Shown piece after piece: positions 10,006 to 20,660 of a stretch of DNA of 64,000 nt (position 1 is its first letter; each line of letters opens with the position of its first letter). The stretch covers positions 56,250 through 120,249 of the forward strand of contig CACRXP010000689.1 of assembly GCA_902702965.1 (NCBI GenBank). The letters run 5' to 3'. The DNA comes from Spirometra erinaceieuropaei (taxonomy: Eukaryota > Platyhelminthes > Cestoda > Diphyllobothriidea > Diphyllobothriidae). The notes beneath the pieces were generated by a model. It saw nothing but the letters and a program-made list of their open reading frames with translations. It had not been told where the DNA came from and ran no database searches. The position numbers and the translations under genes are program-made.

Positions 10006-11850
10006 ATTACGGCAATTCTTCAACCAATACCAATTAAGGTTTTCCTTAAGGGCTATGTTGTCGACTTTGTAGATGTCCTAGTTTCATAGTGCTGTAGCCA
10101 TAATCACGTCTCTAACAAAAATAAAAAGATCTGACTAGGCCACATGTTATTGTCGGAGACATTTATTGAAAGTATTGTCTATGTTTATCGCCGTAAAAAG
10201 GGACATGTCCCATCGCGTCCTTGTTTGTCAAACGCACTTTATCTTTTCGTGATATCAAAGACGTCGATAGGCTGGTGTATCGATAGCCTAGGCTGGTTGG
10301 TCAATGCCGCGATCATAATTTACTTACTTCCCAGCCCTTGCAATCCTAATGTTGTAAGTCGAAATAGTACAACTATAGTAACCCTCCACTTTCCAGTCGC
10401 CAATTTGTCGAGCATTGTTGGTGTGGATGACATCGATTGTTTGCATTAAGGCACGCTTTCGGACGTCGGTGTAACCGGACATTCAAGATCTTGGTTCGTC
10501 GGAACACTGCATCTGGTTGAATGTATTACCATGCCAGCCCAACTACAGACTTTTCAGCCCATTTCTAGGTAAAAAGGGGTGGAGGAACCCGCGATTAAAA
10601 GTTACAGGTTGCCCTGATGTTTCGTTACTAGCAGATCTTCGGCTGTGGGACGCTGACTGAATGGCAGCCCGCAAATTTGTCGGAACCCGAACAATGTTAC
10701 CGAACTCCCCTTATACGTAGAGCCCAGCTCGAAGTTTTTGTGTAACCCACTCGGGGACCTTTGTAGACTTTTTGTACCGCCGCATATGATTATCTTGCTT
10801 AAATGAGACCACCCCGAAAACTGCCATTCTTCCATGGCTATACTCGATGAACGAAAGGGGAGACCTGAACCTTATTAACATAGTTCACCCGACCGGACCT
10901 ACCTGTCGTTCCCACTGTTGATGTGCAAGGCGGCAGTTTTCGGCTACTAGTCCAACGAGCCACCAACGTTGTCAAACAACTGAAAACTGGGCACGAGCTG
11001 AGCCTCCAGACCTAAGAAGTCTTTGCAGCTGTTTTTATGATAGAAATATGCTACCGCAGCACCTAACAGCTTTTGTCGGGCATCTGAATCTCACGCACAT
11101 GTTACCAATCCATGGTTGTCTGCATTTTTAAATGATGGTTTTTCTCTGAAAGATGCGGACTTAGCTTCACTTCACTTATATTTCTGGGGCGTTACTTTTT
11201 GCAATCGGGAAGCTGTAGACAAATCCTATGTAAGTTTGTCGCCCTGTGTCATGACAGGCGCCATCCTGGTCTTTCATTTCCGTTATCTCCTCCAAAGGCC
11301 ATGACTTTCTACCTCTATTTGACAAGCCAGCACTTTCTGTCGTGGACCAATAGCGCACTGTATCGAGGGATGCTCATTCAATGCTGTTGTCCGCTCTTTT
11401 CATTGGCATCCTTCCCAATATGCAAAATAGCCCCAAATTGAAATGTCGGCCTCATGTTGCTATACCGCTCCTGGCGGGTAGTTGCGTCATCATTTGATTG
11501 AGAGTTCCACCCGACCCGTGTTTGTCTCATACGCCTTCTCTGTAGGTCTTAACTCGCCACTTCTTCAACAGCTATGTCTTATCAGACCGATGCATGACTT
11601 TTGCCAATCGAAAATGTGCAAGAGCGCTGTGTCCTCGGCCAGAGTTAGTTACAGGGCATTCAATACTTGAATTGGCGTAACTAAGTTCGGAAAACGAAAG
11701 TGCGCCACCACCTGTCTACAGAGTCCACCAGTCTCCGAGGGCTAACTTGAGGTTCTCAAACTGGTCTGATTAAACGGTCCTATGTTGCTATTACCAACGA
11801 CTTTGTGGTAGTCTACTCGACCTTCGAAAGCGACTAAACCCCCTCGCCAG
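10006..11850. other. No gene identified
   Basis: Short frames only (up to about 101 codons at 10144-10449). No domain, splice-compatible exon or clear repeat family was recognised. Confidence 0.4.
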
Positions 11851-11859
11851 TTAGCTGTC

Positions 11860-12160
11860 TGTGCCGCACGTTGCTCAGTCTTTGACTTGGCGGCACTGTG
11901 ACACTGATCCATACTTTGGTTTCCACCACTTAACGGCAGCAGGCTATGGCTCTTGCCGTGGTGGGACAGTTGTCGCTCCTGACATCTGGTCTGCATGCGC
12001 GTGTCCAGTAATGATAAAGGATTTTCCTTCTAGTTGTCTACCCGACTTTTCATTTGAGAAACTTCTCATTGTTTACCATTGCACTTCGACAAGTGGTAAC
12101 GTAGAACGAGCGTCAGTCTTCCTCACTTCTAATCTCCGTATATCCAGGCGATGACAGTTG
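11860..12160 (+). repeat. Repeat shared with the TSR3 upstream region
   Basis: About 11920-12085 resembles 15320-15475 in the same orientation: a GGTGG.ACA/GTGG.ACAA start, then ...CCGACTTTTCATTTGAGAAA versus ...TGACTTTTCGTTTGGGAAG. A further matching block is 12685-12755 versus 15505-15575 (AGACTCCCAACAG.T / AGATTCCCAACGGG). The two copies bracket the Penelope element. Confidence 0.55.
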
Positions 12161-12790
12161 ATAATTTTCCATCAAAAATCTAATAAATTTCGGCACCCGC
12201 TTCTAACTTTCTCCCTGGACTGTCCAATTTACTTAGATGACCAATCGGCTGAGGGAGGTGCCCAGTCACACCAAACTATTGCTCCTCTCAATTTGGACTT
12301 CAACTTCTTTCATATCCTCTCGGTTGCAGATAATGAAGTTTGTTCAAAACGTAACTTCTCAACAGCAGTCATTCCCCTCTCCAATTCACCTGGAAGCCCG
12401 CCGAGGTCATTACCCGTCAAGTCCGGTGTGTTTCTTCGGCCCGTCGCAGCACGGCCACCACTTGTCGTTTCATCCTCCGTGTACCTCTTTCCCAAACAGG
12501 ACCAGTAGCTAGAACGAGTCGAACCTCATGTCAGCGAAACAAATGCCCTGGCAACTCCAGCTCTGGTCGCATTTTTGCGTCTGCTGCAGCCTGACACGCA
12601 GACGTTTTCTTATGAACATCGGAGGCCATCTCAGCGTGATCTCCCCCCAAATCCCTTAGACCATAGCTGTTCAAACCCTAATCTTCATATCCAGACTCCC
12701 AACAGTTCGTTAGTTCTCACGTGTGGCGGTTTGTTCCTGTATTTAAAATAGGTCTTTGTCGATAGAAGCGAGCAGGCGAGTTCCGGGTAG
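12161..12790. other. No gene; partly repeat-derived
   Basis: A 116-codon frame (12158-12508) and its shadows have no recognisable domain. The stretch 12685-12755 resembles the region just upstream of TSR3. Confidence 0.35.
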
Positions 12791-12835
12791 CAGTTCAGAA
12801 GACGAAGATGCGATCACTGGAACAAGAAATTTATT

Positions 12836-12884
12836 GACCTGACGTTTCGGGTTCTCACTCGAACCCATCATCAGAGACAGTCGC
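12836..12884 (-). ncRNA. Hammerhead-like ribozyme motif at Penelope 3' end
   Basis: Read on the - strand: CTGATGA (complement of 12868-12874), a 6-bp stem GGGTTC/GAACCC closing a 6-base loop, then GAAAC (complement of 12844-12848), a minimal loop, and GTC (complement of 12836-12838) followed by AATAAATT. This has the order of a type-I hammerhead core with a 2-bp stem III, as described for Penelope-like elements. One extra U sits between CUGAUGA and stem II, and stem I is weak, so activity is uncertain. It lies about 170 bases beyond the last recognisable coding segment of the element on the same strand. Confidence 0.6.
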
Positions 12885-13009
12885 AGATAAGGGTAATGGT
12901 GGCACAAGGAGTGCAGTATTTTTTACACGTGGTTGTCGTGGGACCATATGCGCATTGTAATTAACAGCTCTCACAATCACCGCTAGAGTCTTAATTGATG
13001 CGATGGTGG

Positions 13010-15150
13010 ATTATCAATCCGTGTCCGAGTCGTTAGTTGCCGGGATTTCGTCATCCGTGTTAGAGGCTGGTGTGACGATTGCTCGGCAAATTGGCTTACT
13101 GTCACTAGGATATTTACTCGCCCGCGCCCTCCCCACGTGGCTGATTCCCTTGCCCAGGGAAAATCTCAGCACGGAATATGGAAATGGGAGGTCATTGAGC
13201 TTGTTGATGGATTGCGGGCCTGAGAACCATGACTCGAGCAGCTCGCGGCTCATGTGGCTGTTATCCCTTGCGAGAATTTCGGCCTCTTGAAAATATGGCC
13301 GCGTCCCATCGAATGAGCCGCCACCTGAGAGCTAGCGTCTCCCGCCTCACCGCTGCTGCGTGCTCGGCAATTAGCGTACGGAGTAATCTCTTAGTTTCTC
13401 CGACGTCATTGCTTTGACCGCAATTGCACCAAATCCGGTAAACGACTTTAGATGTTTCCTGCCGTGGCAGTGGATCTTTCGGCTTCATGACTTGACGCCT
13501 GATGGCCTGTGTGCAACCCCAACTCCAAGTGGGGTGAGAAGACGACGGACGGCTCCCGAAACGTTTTTCATGTACGGAAGAGCCCGCCAAAAGTTGGGGC
13601 CGGCTGAATTTGGTCTCTGGTGTCGTTTTCGTATGCACTGGTTGACAAAGTTGCGCGGGTAGCCATTGGCTCTCATTACCCGTCGAGGATATTGCAATTC
13701 AGCAACCTTGTCTTCCATTTCACCGCAGTGCGTCTCAACACGCCGGCATAGCGCCCTTGCGCAACTGCGTTTGTGACTGATCGGGTGGTTTCTATTGAAG
13801 TTCAGTATTTGCGTCGTACTTGTCGCTTTCCTGAACGCTTTGGTTTCTAGGTCACCACAATCTTTGCGGCAGACGAGGACATCCAGGAAGGCCAGCTGAT
13901 TGTTTTCCTCCCCCTCCATCGTAAATTAAATGTCCGGGAAGACGGCGTTGAGTTGTTCTTTGAAAGTCAGCACCTGATCCCGTTCGATGACGACGAAGGT
14001 ATCATCCACATACCGAGCCCAAAATTTCAGTCTGCGGTGTCGGAAAACCAGCGACTCCAACCGTTTTAGGACCGCCTCGGTTATGAGTTCCGAAATCGGC
14101 GAAGCCATTGGCGTTCCCTACACCTGCTCGTAGATTGTTCCGTCGAATGTAAAGTACGTCTTGAGACAGAACTTCAGGAGCTGGATGATTTGGGCGTGTC
14201 CGAGGCGATTCTCCGTTTCGTCGTACTTCTCTCGTAGGAGTGGTTCGATTGTCTCGACTGCCAGGTCCTGCGGGATAGAAGTAAAAAGGGACGTGACATC
14301 AAAGGAAACCATGATATCGCCTGGCAGGAGACTTACTCCTTTAAGTTTTTCTAAGAATTGCGTTGACGAGCTGACTGTGGTGTTCGAATCGGAGGTCAGA
14401 AACTTGAGACGTTGGAACAGTCACTTTGCCAGTCCGTAGGTTGGAGTACCCTTTAATGATACGATAGGCCGGAGAGGAGCACCCTCTTTGTGAACTTTTG
14501 GGAGACCGTAGAATCGGGCTAGGGCCGTTTCTTGTGCTCTCGCCATGCGTCGGTCGATTGGCGATATTGCCCCTGAGTTCTCAATTGCCAACAGTGTCGC
14601 GTTAATCTCGCGTGTCAGCATTTTATGGGATTGGATTCGCATGGGACATAGGAATGACGATCCTCCAACAAACGTTTGGCTTTCTGATTGTAGTCTGTCC
14701 TGTCCAGTACGACCGTGGAACGCCCGTTGTCCACAGGCACGATAACGAGGTCGTTGTCGATCCTGAGTTCCTTAAGTACATCGCGCTCGACCTTGCAAAG
14801 CACGTCGTGCGGCCTATGAGCCACGAGGAGGGGATGACACTTGGTGTCGAATGCGGTTCTTCGTTTTATCTGTCGCTCTCGTCTGGCTGAGGATTGATTC
14901 CACTGCTGCAATCCTGTTGGCAGGTTTGGCATCGGCTGTGTTGAATGAGGCCTCATACCCTAACACCTGCATTTGTTTCCCCGTCAGCTCCTTTGACGAC
15001 AAGTTGTGCATCAGTTTGTCGTTATTGGATGACATTGGAGCAGGCAGATGACGAAATTTGCCCGCCAGGGCTGCTTCGCATGTCGCTTTACGTTCGCGGG
15101 TTCGTTCGGCCAGCCTCTGCTGAAGCAGTTTTGTACCATCATCGCCCATG
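13010..15150 (-). mobile_element. Penelope-like retroelement, decayed coding region
   Basis: Coding segments run right to left. An N-terminal part (15149-14615) and a fragment with GLPKVHKEGAPLRPIVS (about 14500) come first. Next is the RT core with VSFDVTSLFTSIP (about 14300), a MASPISELI-type motif-B region (14108) and the catalytic FWARYVDDTFVV (YVDD, about 14000). A connection region and a GIY-YIG-like endonuclease segment with VYRIWCNCGQ...VGET (about 13420) follow, then a C-terminal tail to 13014. YVDD plus the cysteine-bearing GIY-YIG variant is characteristic of Penelope-like elements (family knowledge). At least six frame shifts or stops separate the segments, so no full-length protein can be made. 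A hammerhead-like motif marks the 3' end. Confidence 0.9.
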
Positions 15151-15289
15151 AGCTCACAACACCTTGCTTTCTCTTGCCTTCAGCGGCCAAACCCTTTTTT
15201 CAGCTGAATGCTGGCGTTGCACTTTATAGCCCTCAGCTTGGGGACGCTGTTAGTCCCGATCGTCATTTTAGTCGCGTCCGGACGTTCAC

Positions 15290-15600
15290 TCACACCTGGC
15301 ACTGACATAACAACAACAACAACGGCTGCTTTTTGGTGTGGTGGAACAATTCCTGGCCCTGATTTCTGAGCTATTTCTCCGATCAGGGTAACGGATTGTT
15401 GTACCAATTCTGCTTATCTGACTTTTCGTTTGGGAAGTTTCACGTTGTTACTTTGACAATTTTTCCACTCTCCGTCTACCCCGTCCTGTTTTACTTTTTT
15501 AGATTCCCAACGGGCTGTTAAAATCCGGTTTGAGTTGTAACGTGGTCGCCTACTTTTATATAACACTAAAAGGTCTGCCGATTTACTGCACAGTTCACTT
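15290..15600 (+). repeat. Repeat between Penelope element and TSR3
   Basis: Matches parts of 11860-12160 and 12685-12755 in direct orientation. A short CAA run (15307-15324) lies at the left edge. The region also includes the likely 5' flank of TSR3, so part of the similarity may reflect duplication of promoter-proximal DNA. Confidence 0.5.
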
Positions 15601-15684
15601 CTGTCAGAGTACTGCCTGCCGCGTCATCGAGCAATTTCTTTGCTTTGGTCTCTTGATTTCTTGCTTTGATCCTGAAAATCCCGC

Positions 15685-15706
15685 CTTCTTTTCTTTAGGT
15701 GTAGCA
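15685..15706 (+). promoter_or_regulatory. Splice acceptor just before the TSR3 start
   Basis: A pyrimidine tract (TTCTTTTCTTTAG) ends with AG at 15697-15698, only 8 bases before the TSR3 ATG. It could be the acceptor of a 5'-UTR intron, or a spliced-leader trans-splicing site as used by many flatworm genes. The sequence alone cannot separate these. Confidence 0.5.
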
Positions 15707-17746
15707 ATGCAAAGAAGGAAGGGCAATCACCCTCCCCCGAAGTATCATAAAAGACCTGCCAGAAAAGGCTTTAAAACCGAGTCGCCGACGGAGTATCCTG
15801 AATTTCCATCCACTACAGAAAATGTTAGATCTATGTCTGATAGCTCGGATTCGGGTCCCGATGAAAATTTAGGGAGCGATAGTAATTCCAAGAATTTCAA
15901 CATAATTACAGCAATGTGGGACCTGGGCCAGTGTGACCCAAGGCGTTGCACTGGCCGGAAACTGGCTCGCTTTGGTCTGACGCGGCAACTAAAGTTAACT
16001 GAGCCCTTCTATGGAATCGTCCTCACGCCAACAGCGACCCAATATCTCGACCCGCAAACTGACCATAACATTGTTGAACGATGCGGGATTGGTGTTATTG
16101 ATTGCTCCTGGGCCCAACTCGATAAAACTCCCTTCAGGAAGGTATAAATTATTAAATTTAAAGTATATGTTTTGTCTGCCCATGCGTTCTAAAAGTCTAA
16201 CGTTAGCACCAACCTCTTGTCCTCAGCTACCACCTCCATTCAAAATGCTCACAGAAAACACCCAGAGCATCCGCATTGTCTTCACCAACCGTTATTTGAA
16301 TGCGGACGAGTTTTACTGAATAATTTTTCGGACTTCATACAGTCATCAGCACTACTGTAACTCTTCAGGCGTTATAGGTCACGTGTAAGGTTGATTTTTG
16401 CAGACCACCTTGCCGTTAACCTTAGTCGTGTATCTGTTGTGAAGGCAGTTTTTAAATGTTTTGCCAATATTTTTTTTACTCTTTGGCTCGGAGCCATAAT
16501 GATTCACGTTGTTATTTGGCAGGGATCTCGGGTCTTGGATCCATGCTTGCTTTTGGAGCATGGTTTCCCCTCCCCGACTTGGATTTAATGACGCGTTTTG
16601 ACCTAATTCTGTGGTCCTTGAGACTGGCGATCTCACTTATCCTTCCTATAATAGAGGGAGGATTATAAGGGTGCTGGTTCCTTCTATCGGACGCTAATTT
16701 GATACGCGCACTCGATCCGATTTCAGTGGACCTCTTATCACTCCTAGTTTTTAATGCCCTCCCACTTTTCGGACTTCTGTCCGTGATATGTTTAGGAGGC
16801 AGGTTATCATCGTGTCTTGTTGCTCTAAAAGAACTACAGAACTCCTTTGCACGGTATTCCTTGAGGAGATCCTTTTTAATCTTTGTGCTTGCGAATATGC
16901 CATTAGAATCACCGTCAGCCGGTTCTTTGTTGACTTACTTGACTCTAGTTGGAATTTCCTGTCCTCATCAAATTTCGGTCTGTTTTATGCTGGGCTGCTG
17001 CATTTTCCTTTTTATCCTTTGGCCCCAGTGCTACGGCAATATTACTTAACCATTCTCTGTCTCTATCTTTTTTTTTCTTGTCGCAGCTAAAATTTTCTCA
17101 TGGACGACTGGTGCCCTACCTTCTGGCTGTCAATCCTGTTAATTATGGGAAGCCGCACAAGCTCACTTGTGTGGAAGCATTTGCAGCCACTCTCTACATC
17201 CTCGGCTGGACTAGGGAGGCTCAAATTCTTCTCAACAAGTTTTCATGGGGACCCGCTTTCTTGACAGTCAATGCAGATTTGCTGGCAGCCTATCGTCAGT
17301 GTCGAACAGAAGCCGAGGTTGTCCAACATCAAAAGGACTATGAAACGAGGTTGGCGGAAACCAAAAGCAGGAAAAACGGATCTTATTCGGATATTTATGC
17401 TGCTCTGGATGCCGAGATGCAGCGACATTCAGAGTAGGTGTTTTGACCCTTCAGATGACCTTGATTGCGTCTTAGGGAATCCTTGAAATCAGAAGATGCT
17501 AAAGCCAGTGGTGATCAGAAATCAGAAGCGATTGAATTTGGAAGTGACGATGTCGCTGGTATGTCTATAAAACTACTTTTTTCCACTGCTGGTTTCCGTC
17601 TCCGTTTGAGGGGCTGTTTAAACTTCAATTCCCAGTCACATGAGTACTGTACCTCAAAGCCTTACTGCCCCGACTGGTCCAGTGGGCCTCACATTTCTTG
17701 TGTTTCTTATTTTTACTCAGGAGCGCCACCGAAAGTTAAACAGTAA
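15707..17746 (+). CDS. TSR3: 18S rRNA aminocarboxypropyltransferase (TSR3)
   Basis: Four coding exons: 15707-16141, 17087-17433, 17476-17558 and 17721-17746, giving 296 residues and a TAA stop. Introns have GT-AG ends and phases 0, 2 and 1 that fit exactly. TSR3 transfers the aminocarboxypropyl group of S-adenosylmethionine to the hypermodified pseudouridine of small-subunit rRNA late in 40S assembly. Signatures: exon 1 has MWDLGQCDPRRCTGRKL, then GIVLTPTATQYLDP and GVIDCSWAQLD; exon 2 has LVPYLLAVNPVNYGK and CVEAFAATLYILGW, then KFSWGPAFL..N. The tail from exon 3 is acidic and low-complexity, as in other eukaryotic TSR3 proteins, and the N-terminus is basic and Ser-rich. Length is near the roughly 310 residues of human and yeast TSR3. 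Intron 3 is only 42 bp (17434-17475); its GTAGGT donor contains an in-frame TAG, so retention would stop the protein at 17437. Confidence 0.93.
16142..17086 (+). other. TSR3 intron 1
   Basis: 945 bp, donor GTATAA, acceptor with a long T-tract ending GCAG at 17086. Open frames inside (for example 16699-17049) are intronic and show no domain. Confidence 0.85.
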
Positions 17747-17841
17747 AACGTATTATGAGTTGTTGGATGGACGATGATAAGAGGCTACTTTTGGTCAAGT
17801 GACTAGGTTACTCCTCCGATGAGGATGGTCTATTAAGCCTG

Positions 17842-18401
17842 TTGAATATTTTGGCCAGTTCCCACCTCACACGCGATCTCATCGACGGAGGTCGCGGAGC
17901 CTGTTTATTCAGTAAATCAAAACACCGCACGTGGGGTGCAAAGGTCGAACTGTCAGAACAAGCGTTGGTAAATTTGTTTTGTAGAATAGGTGCAACTGTT
18001 ACCAGCAATTTGGCCGACTGCCTCAAACACTCAATTAAACCAGATTCCGATGCACAGCGTATGCTAGAAATGTTAGTGGTGCCAATTCCTTGGTTTCGTT
18101 TGCCGTCTTGTTGGAGAATCCCGAAAGTGTTGAACTACTCTGACAGTTTATTTATTTGTGCCTACTTTCTTCTCACTCTTTGGTCGCACGCACATGTGAA
18201 GCTGCCCCAGATTTCGACTGGCTGCTTAGGAGCAGGCCAATTCGTGTACAACGGAGAGTGAACTTCCATGCCTCCGAATGCAAAAACCCTGGGCTGACGA
18301 TCAAGTCAAGTATCGGCCAGCGCCATCTGATTAATGCAACGTCCCCAGAGTCGATGTGGATAGAACTTTCCTCTTATTTGCGGACGAATTCGCTTATCTA
18401 A
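17842..18401 (+). other. Unrecognised open frames downstream of TSR3
   Basis: A 139-codon frame (17842-18261), open further upstream to about 17810, is followed by an overlapping 81-codon frame (18156-18401) in another phase. The first part (residues about 1-70) has protein-like composition (EDG.LSLLNILASSHLTRDL..., then a K/R-rich stretch). I do not recognise a family. It may be a fragment of a host gene or of an uncatalogued element; chance is possible. Confidence 0.25.
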
Positions 18402-18439
18402 GAAGTAAAATTTTAAAATACCAAGATGGACGGTAGAAT

Positions 18440-19030
18440 TGCTTACCGTATTTTTAAAGCCAGGTAGGCCATTGGTGAGCTGCAGAATTCAGTTTGGAAT
18501 TGCCACGACCTCCACTTGAACAACAAGCTGAAGATATACCGAGCCTTCATCCCGACAACACTTTTGTACGGGACAGAGACGTGGGCTGTGTATGAAATTC
18601 AAGCAAGAAACCTGACCATTCTCACATCAGCTCCCAGAGAATACTGAGGATAAAATAGCAGGGAAGGGCGCCATACGCAGATCCGGGAGAGAACTGACAT
18701 CTTCGATATCTCCTCCATGTTGAGTCAGATACAACTGCGATGAAGCAGCCACGTCGTTAAGATGGATGACGAGCGCCTGCCTAAGCGACTATTCTACGTC
18801 AGTGTCACTGCGGTGCTCGCAGAGAAGGCGAGCAAAACCGTTCTTACAAGAACGCCGTAGATTTCCTTCAAACACCTGCAGATTAACCCTGAGATCTTGT
18901 AAGTCTTCGCCCAGAGAATTAACGGACGTGGCATAATGTCACGAAAACTGGAGACACAATATACGAAGCTTATCGCATTGAAGAAGTCGAAGCGAAGAGG
19001 GCGGCGTGCAAACCTTGAGTATCACAGATC
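18440..19030 (+). mobile_element. RTE-like LINE, reverse-transcriptase C-terminus
   Basis: Frames with shifts carry [20 protein letters not shown] (about 18525), then MDDERLPKRLFY (about 18765), LQINPEIL (about 18880) and TIYEAYRIEEVEAKRAACKP (about 18960-19015). This is the order seen in the C-terminal domain of flatworm RTE-type LINE proteins. Stops and shifts make it a pseudogene. The + strand continues into degenerate sequence and, after a palindromic insertion, a zinc-finger-like remnant near 19830-20000. Confidence 0.85.
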
Positions 19031-19068
19031 AGAATTGCAAACACTCAGCGGATATTAACTTCTTAGCG

Positions 19069-19100
19069 TTGGAAGATACTATACTGGCAGCGCAGGTAAT
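19069..19100 (+). repeat. Fragment of the palindromic element's centre
   Basis: GTTGGAAGATACTATACTGG near 19069 is almost the same as GTTAGAAGATACCATACTAG near 19413, the inner arm of the palindrome. It suggests a second, heavily truncated copy. Confidence 0.5.
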
Positions 19101-19241
19101 GGCTAAAAGCCGAGACATACGTGTTTCGCTGATATTCTGTCGCTGAATGGCACAACTGCGAGGGGTTCGGCTCATCAGTGGGTCCCCCAGCATCCCCGGT
19201 GTGTTTTCTGGTAGATACTCCAGTTTAGAAATTGTTGCTTT

Positions 19242-19642
19242 TTAATTTCCCCAGAAATTCACTGCTGACTTGGAGTAGATCAGCTTACACTAGGGTGTAT
19301 AGGCGCAGACCGAAATATGATGTATGAATATTTGGGCGGAAGTCCATCAACCACAGCGGGATGACTGCGTATTATTCATTAATTGCCGACAGGCAGCCAG
19401 TAGTATATTTTAACGTTAGAAGATACCATACTAGCGGCACAGGTACTATCTGGTATGGTATCTTCAAACACCAAAATGTACTACTAGTTTCCTGTCGGCA
19501 GTTAGTGAATATTACTCAGTCATCCCGCTGTGGCTGGTGGTCTTGGGCCCAAATATTAATACATTAAATTTTGGTCGGCGCATATAGACCCTGGTATAAA
19601 CTGATTTAATCCAAGTTAGCAGTTAGTTTCTGAGGATATTAA
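19242..19642. mobile_element. Palindromic MITE-like element bounded by TTAA
   Basis: Two arms of about 195 bases pair across a centre near 19446. Matching landmarks are CCCCAGAAATTCACTGCTGA / CCTCAGAAACTAACTGCTAA, CCACAGCGGGATGACTG on both arms, CTGCCGACAGG / TTGCCGACAGG, and GAAGATACCATAC on both arms. TTAA lies at 19242-19245 and 19639-19642. No frame of coding value is present. The structure fits a fold-back MITE; TTAA ends would suggest piggyBac-type mobilisation, but no transposase is in the window. Confidence 0.75.
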
Positions 19643-19779
19643 CATCCCCATGGGACCAGCTGACGTTCAGAGCACGCATCGAAGGCGTGGGCTACACTCA
19701 GATTTATCGTCACGACAACCTGCCCAACTCATCACCATCAGTACAGGGCGTCGAGATCACCAGAAACATGGCCGAAGGA

Positions 19780-20000
19780 AACCCTTCCACGTGCCTTTTC
19801 ATCCGCTCGACAACGGACAGTGTGGACTCAGTTTAAAATTGTCCCATGCCTTCAAATCAGGCATCCGCCTGTTTCATTGCTTGCGAATTAGTCGCACCGA
19901 GACCAGTAAACTGGTGCCACAACTCCTAACTTACATCCGTTCAGCACGACACGCTGGGAGTCTTGACTTGGCTCATTAGGTCAGATGCTCATCCACAAAA
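19780..20000 (+). pseudogene. Degenerate zinc-finger tail of an RTE-like LINE
   Basis: The frame ending at 19979 contains AFKSGIRLFHCLRISRTETS. It resembles the C2H2 repeats (form RTF.SRIGL.GHLRIHRTETG) that end many tapeworm RTE-like LINE proteins, but the cysteines are lost. It lies in the expected order after the RT C-terminus at 18440-19030. Support is moderate. Confidence 0.5.
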
Positions 20001-20039
20001 ATCTTCACTCAGAAAATGAGGTGAAAAATACATCACATC

Positions 20040-20660
20040 ACAACACCACATTGCCTGCATGCGCACAAACATTATACTACACCATTATGCTTCACATAAT
20101 GCGAATACGCGACACCTCTCCGTAACACAACACTTCGCTCCTGTAGCGTACATGCGATCCCTACTGCCAACTCCGACACGGTGGGCGAAACATCGCATAC
20201 AAAGGCATGCAAATCTCACGTACACGGGAGTATGTTATTCGATGTTGCCTGACCCAGGAAATGGGTACTAGGTTGTGTGTTGCCCACATAAACGGACCTT
20301 TCAGTCCTGTCCGCCGCTGACCCCAATCCCACCAGCAATTGTTTCACAGGCTGGGACGGTCGGCTGATTCGTGGAGGAGGGAGGAGGCCAACACTGGAGA
20401 ATCTATCCTCACGACACAGCGCATTTCTCACTATCACGACGCGTTCAGACCCGTGACTTGGAAGGTTTCCAACTGACAGAATAACTTGATCCTTCTCAGG
20501 ACTGTCGCTCAGGCTGTAATGGCTCATTCTTCGTGCAGCCTTTATGATATCCCCACCTACGTAAGATCGGAGCCGCCTGTGCGCGAAATGGAAACTCAGT
20601 CGTATGTAGCAGGCGTAGGCGGACCGTTCAGCTTTGTTAGCGATCGCGCCCACGTTCACC
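20040..20660. repeat. Two degenerate units of about 328 bp
   Basis: GAAATGGGTACTAGGTTGTG...GGACCTTTCAG near 20260 resembles GAAATGGAAACTCAGTCGTA...GGACCGTTCAG near 20588. The 147-codon - strand frame (20216-20659) shows the same duplication in its product and has no known domain. Confidence 0.45.

Noticed and set aside
15530..15706. Upstream extension of the TSR3 frame (open from 15530)
   Set aside because: The extension is hydrophobic, crosses a clear splice acceptor, and has no counterpart in TSR3 proteins. The ATG at 15707 fits better.
17435..17437. TAG as the real TSR3 stop
   Set aside because: A GTAGGT donor overlapping it and a perfectly phased acceptor, followed by two more exons ending in a stop, give a length typical of TSR3.
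20216..20659. 147-codon - strand frame with an internal repeat
   Set aside because: The repeat is at DNA level (about 328-bp units) and no domain is visible.
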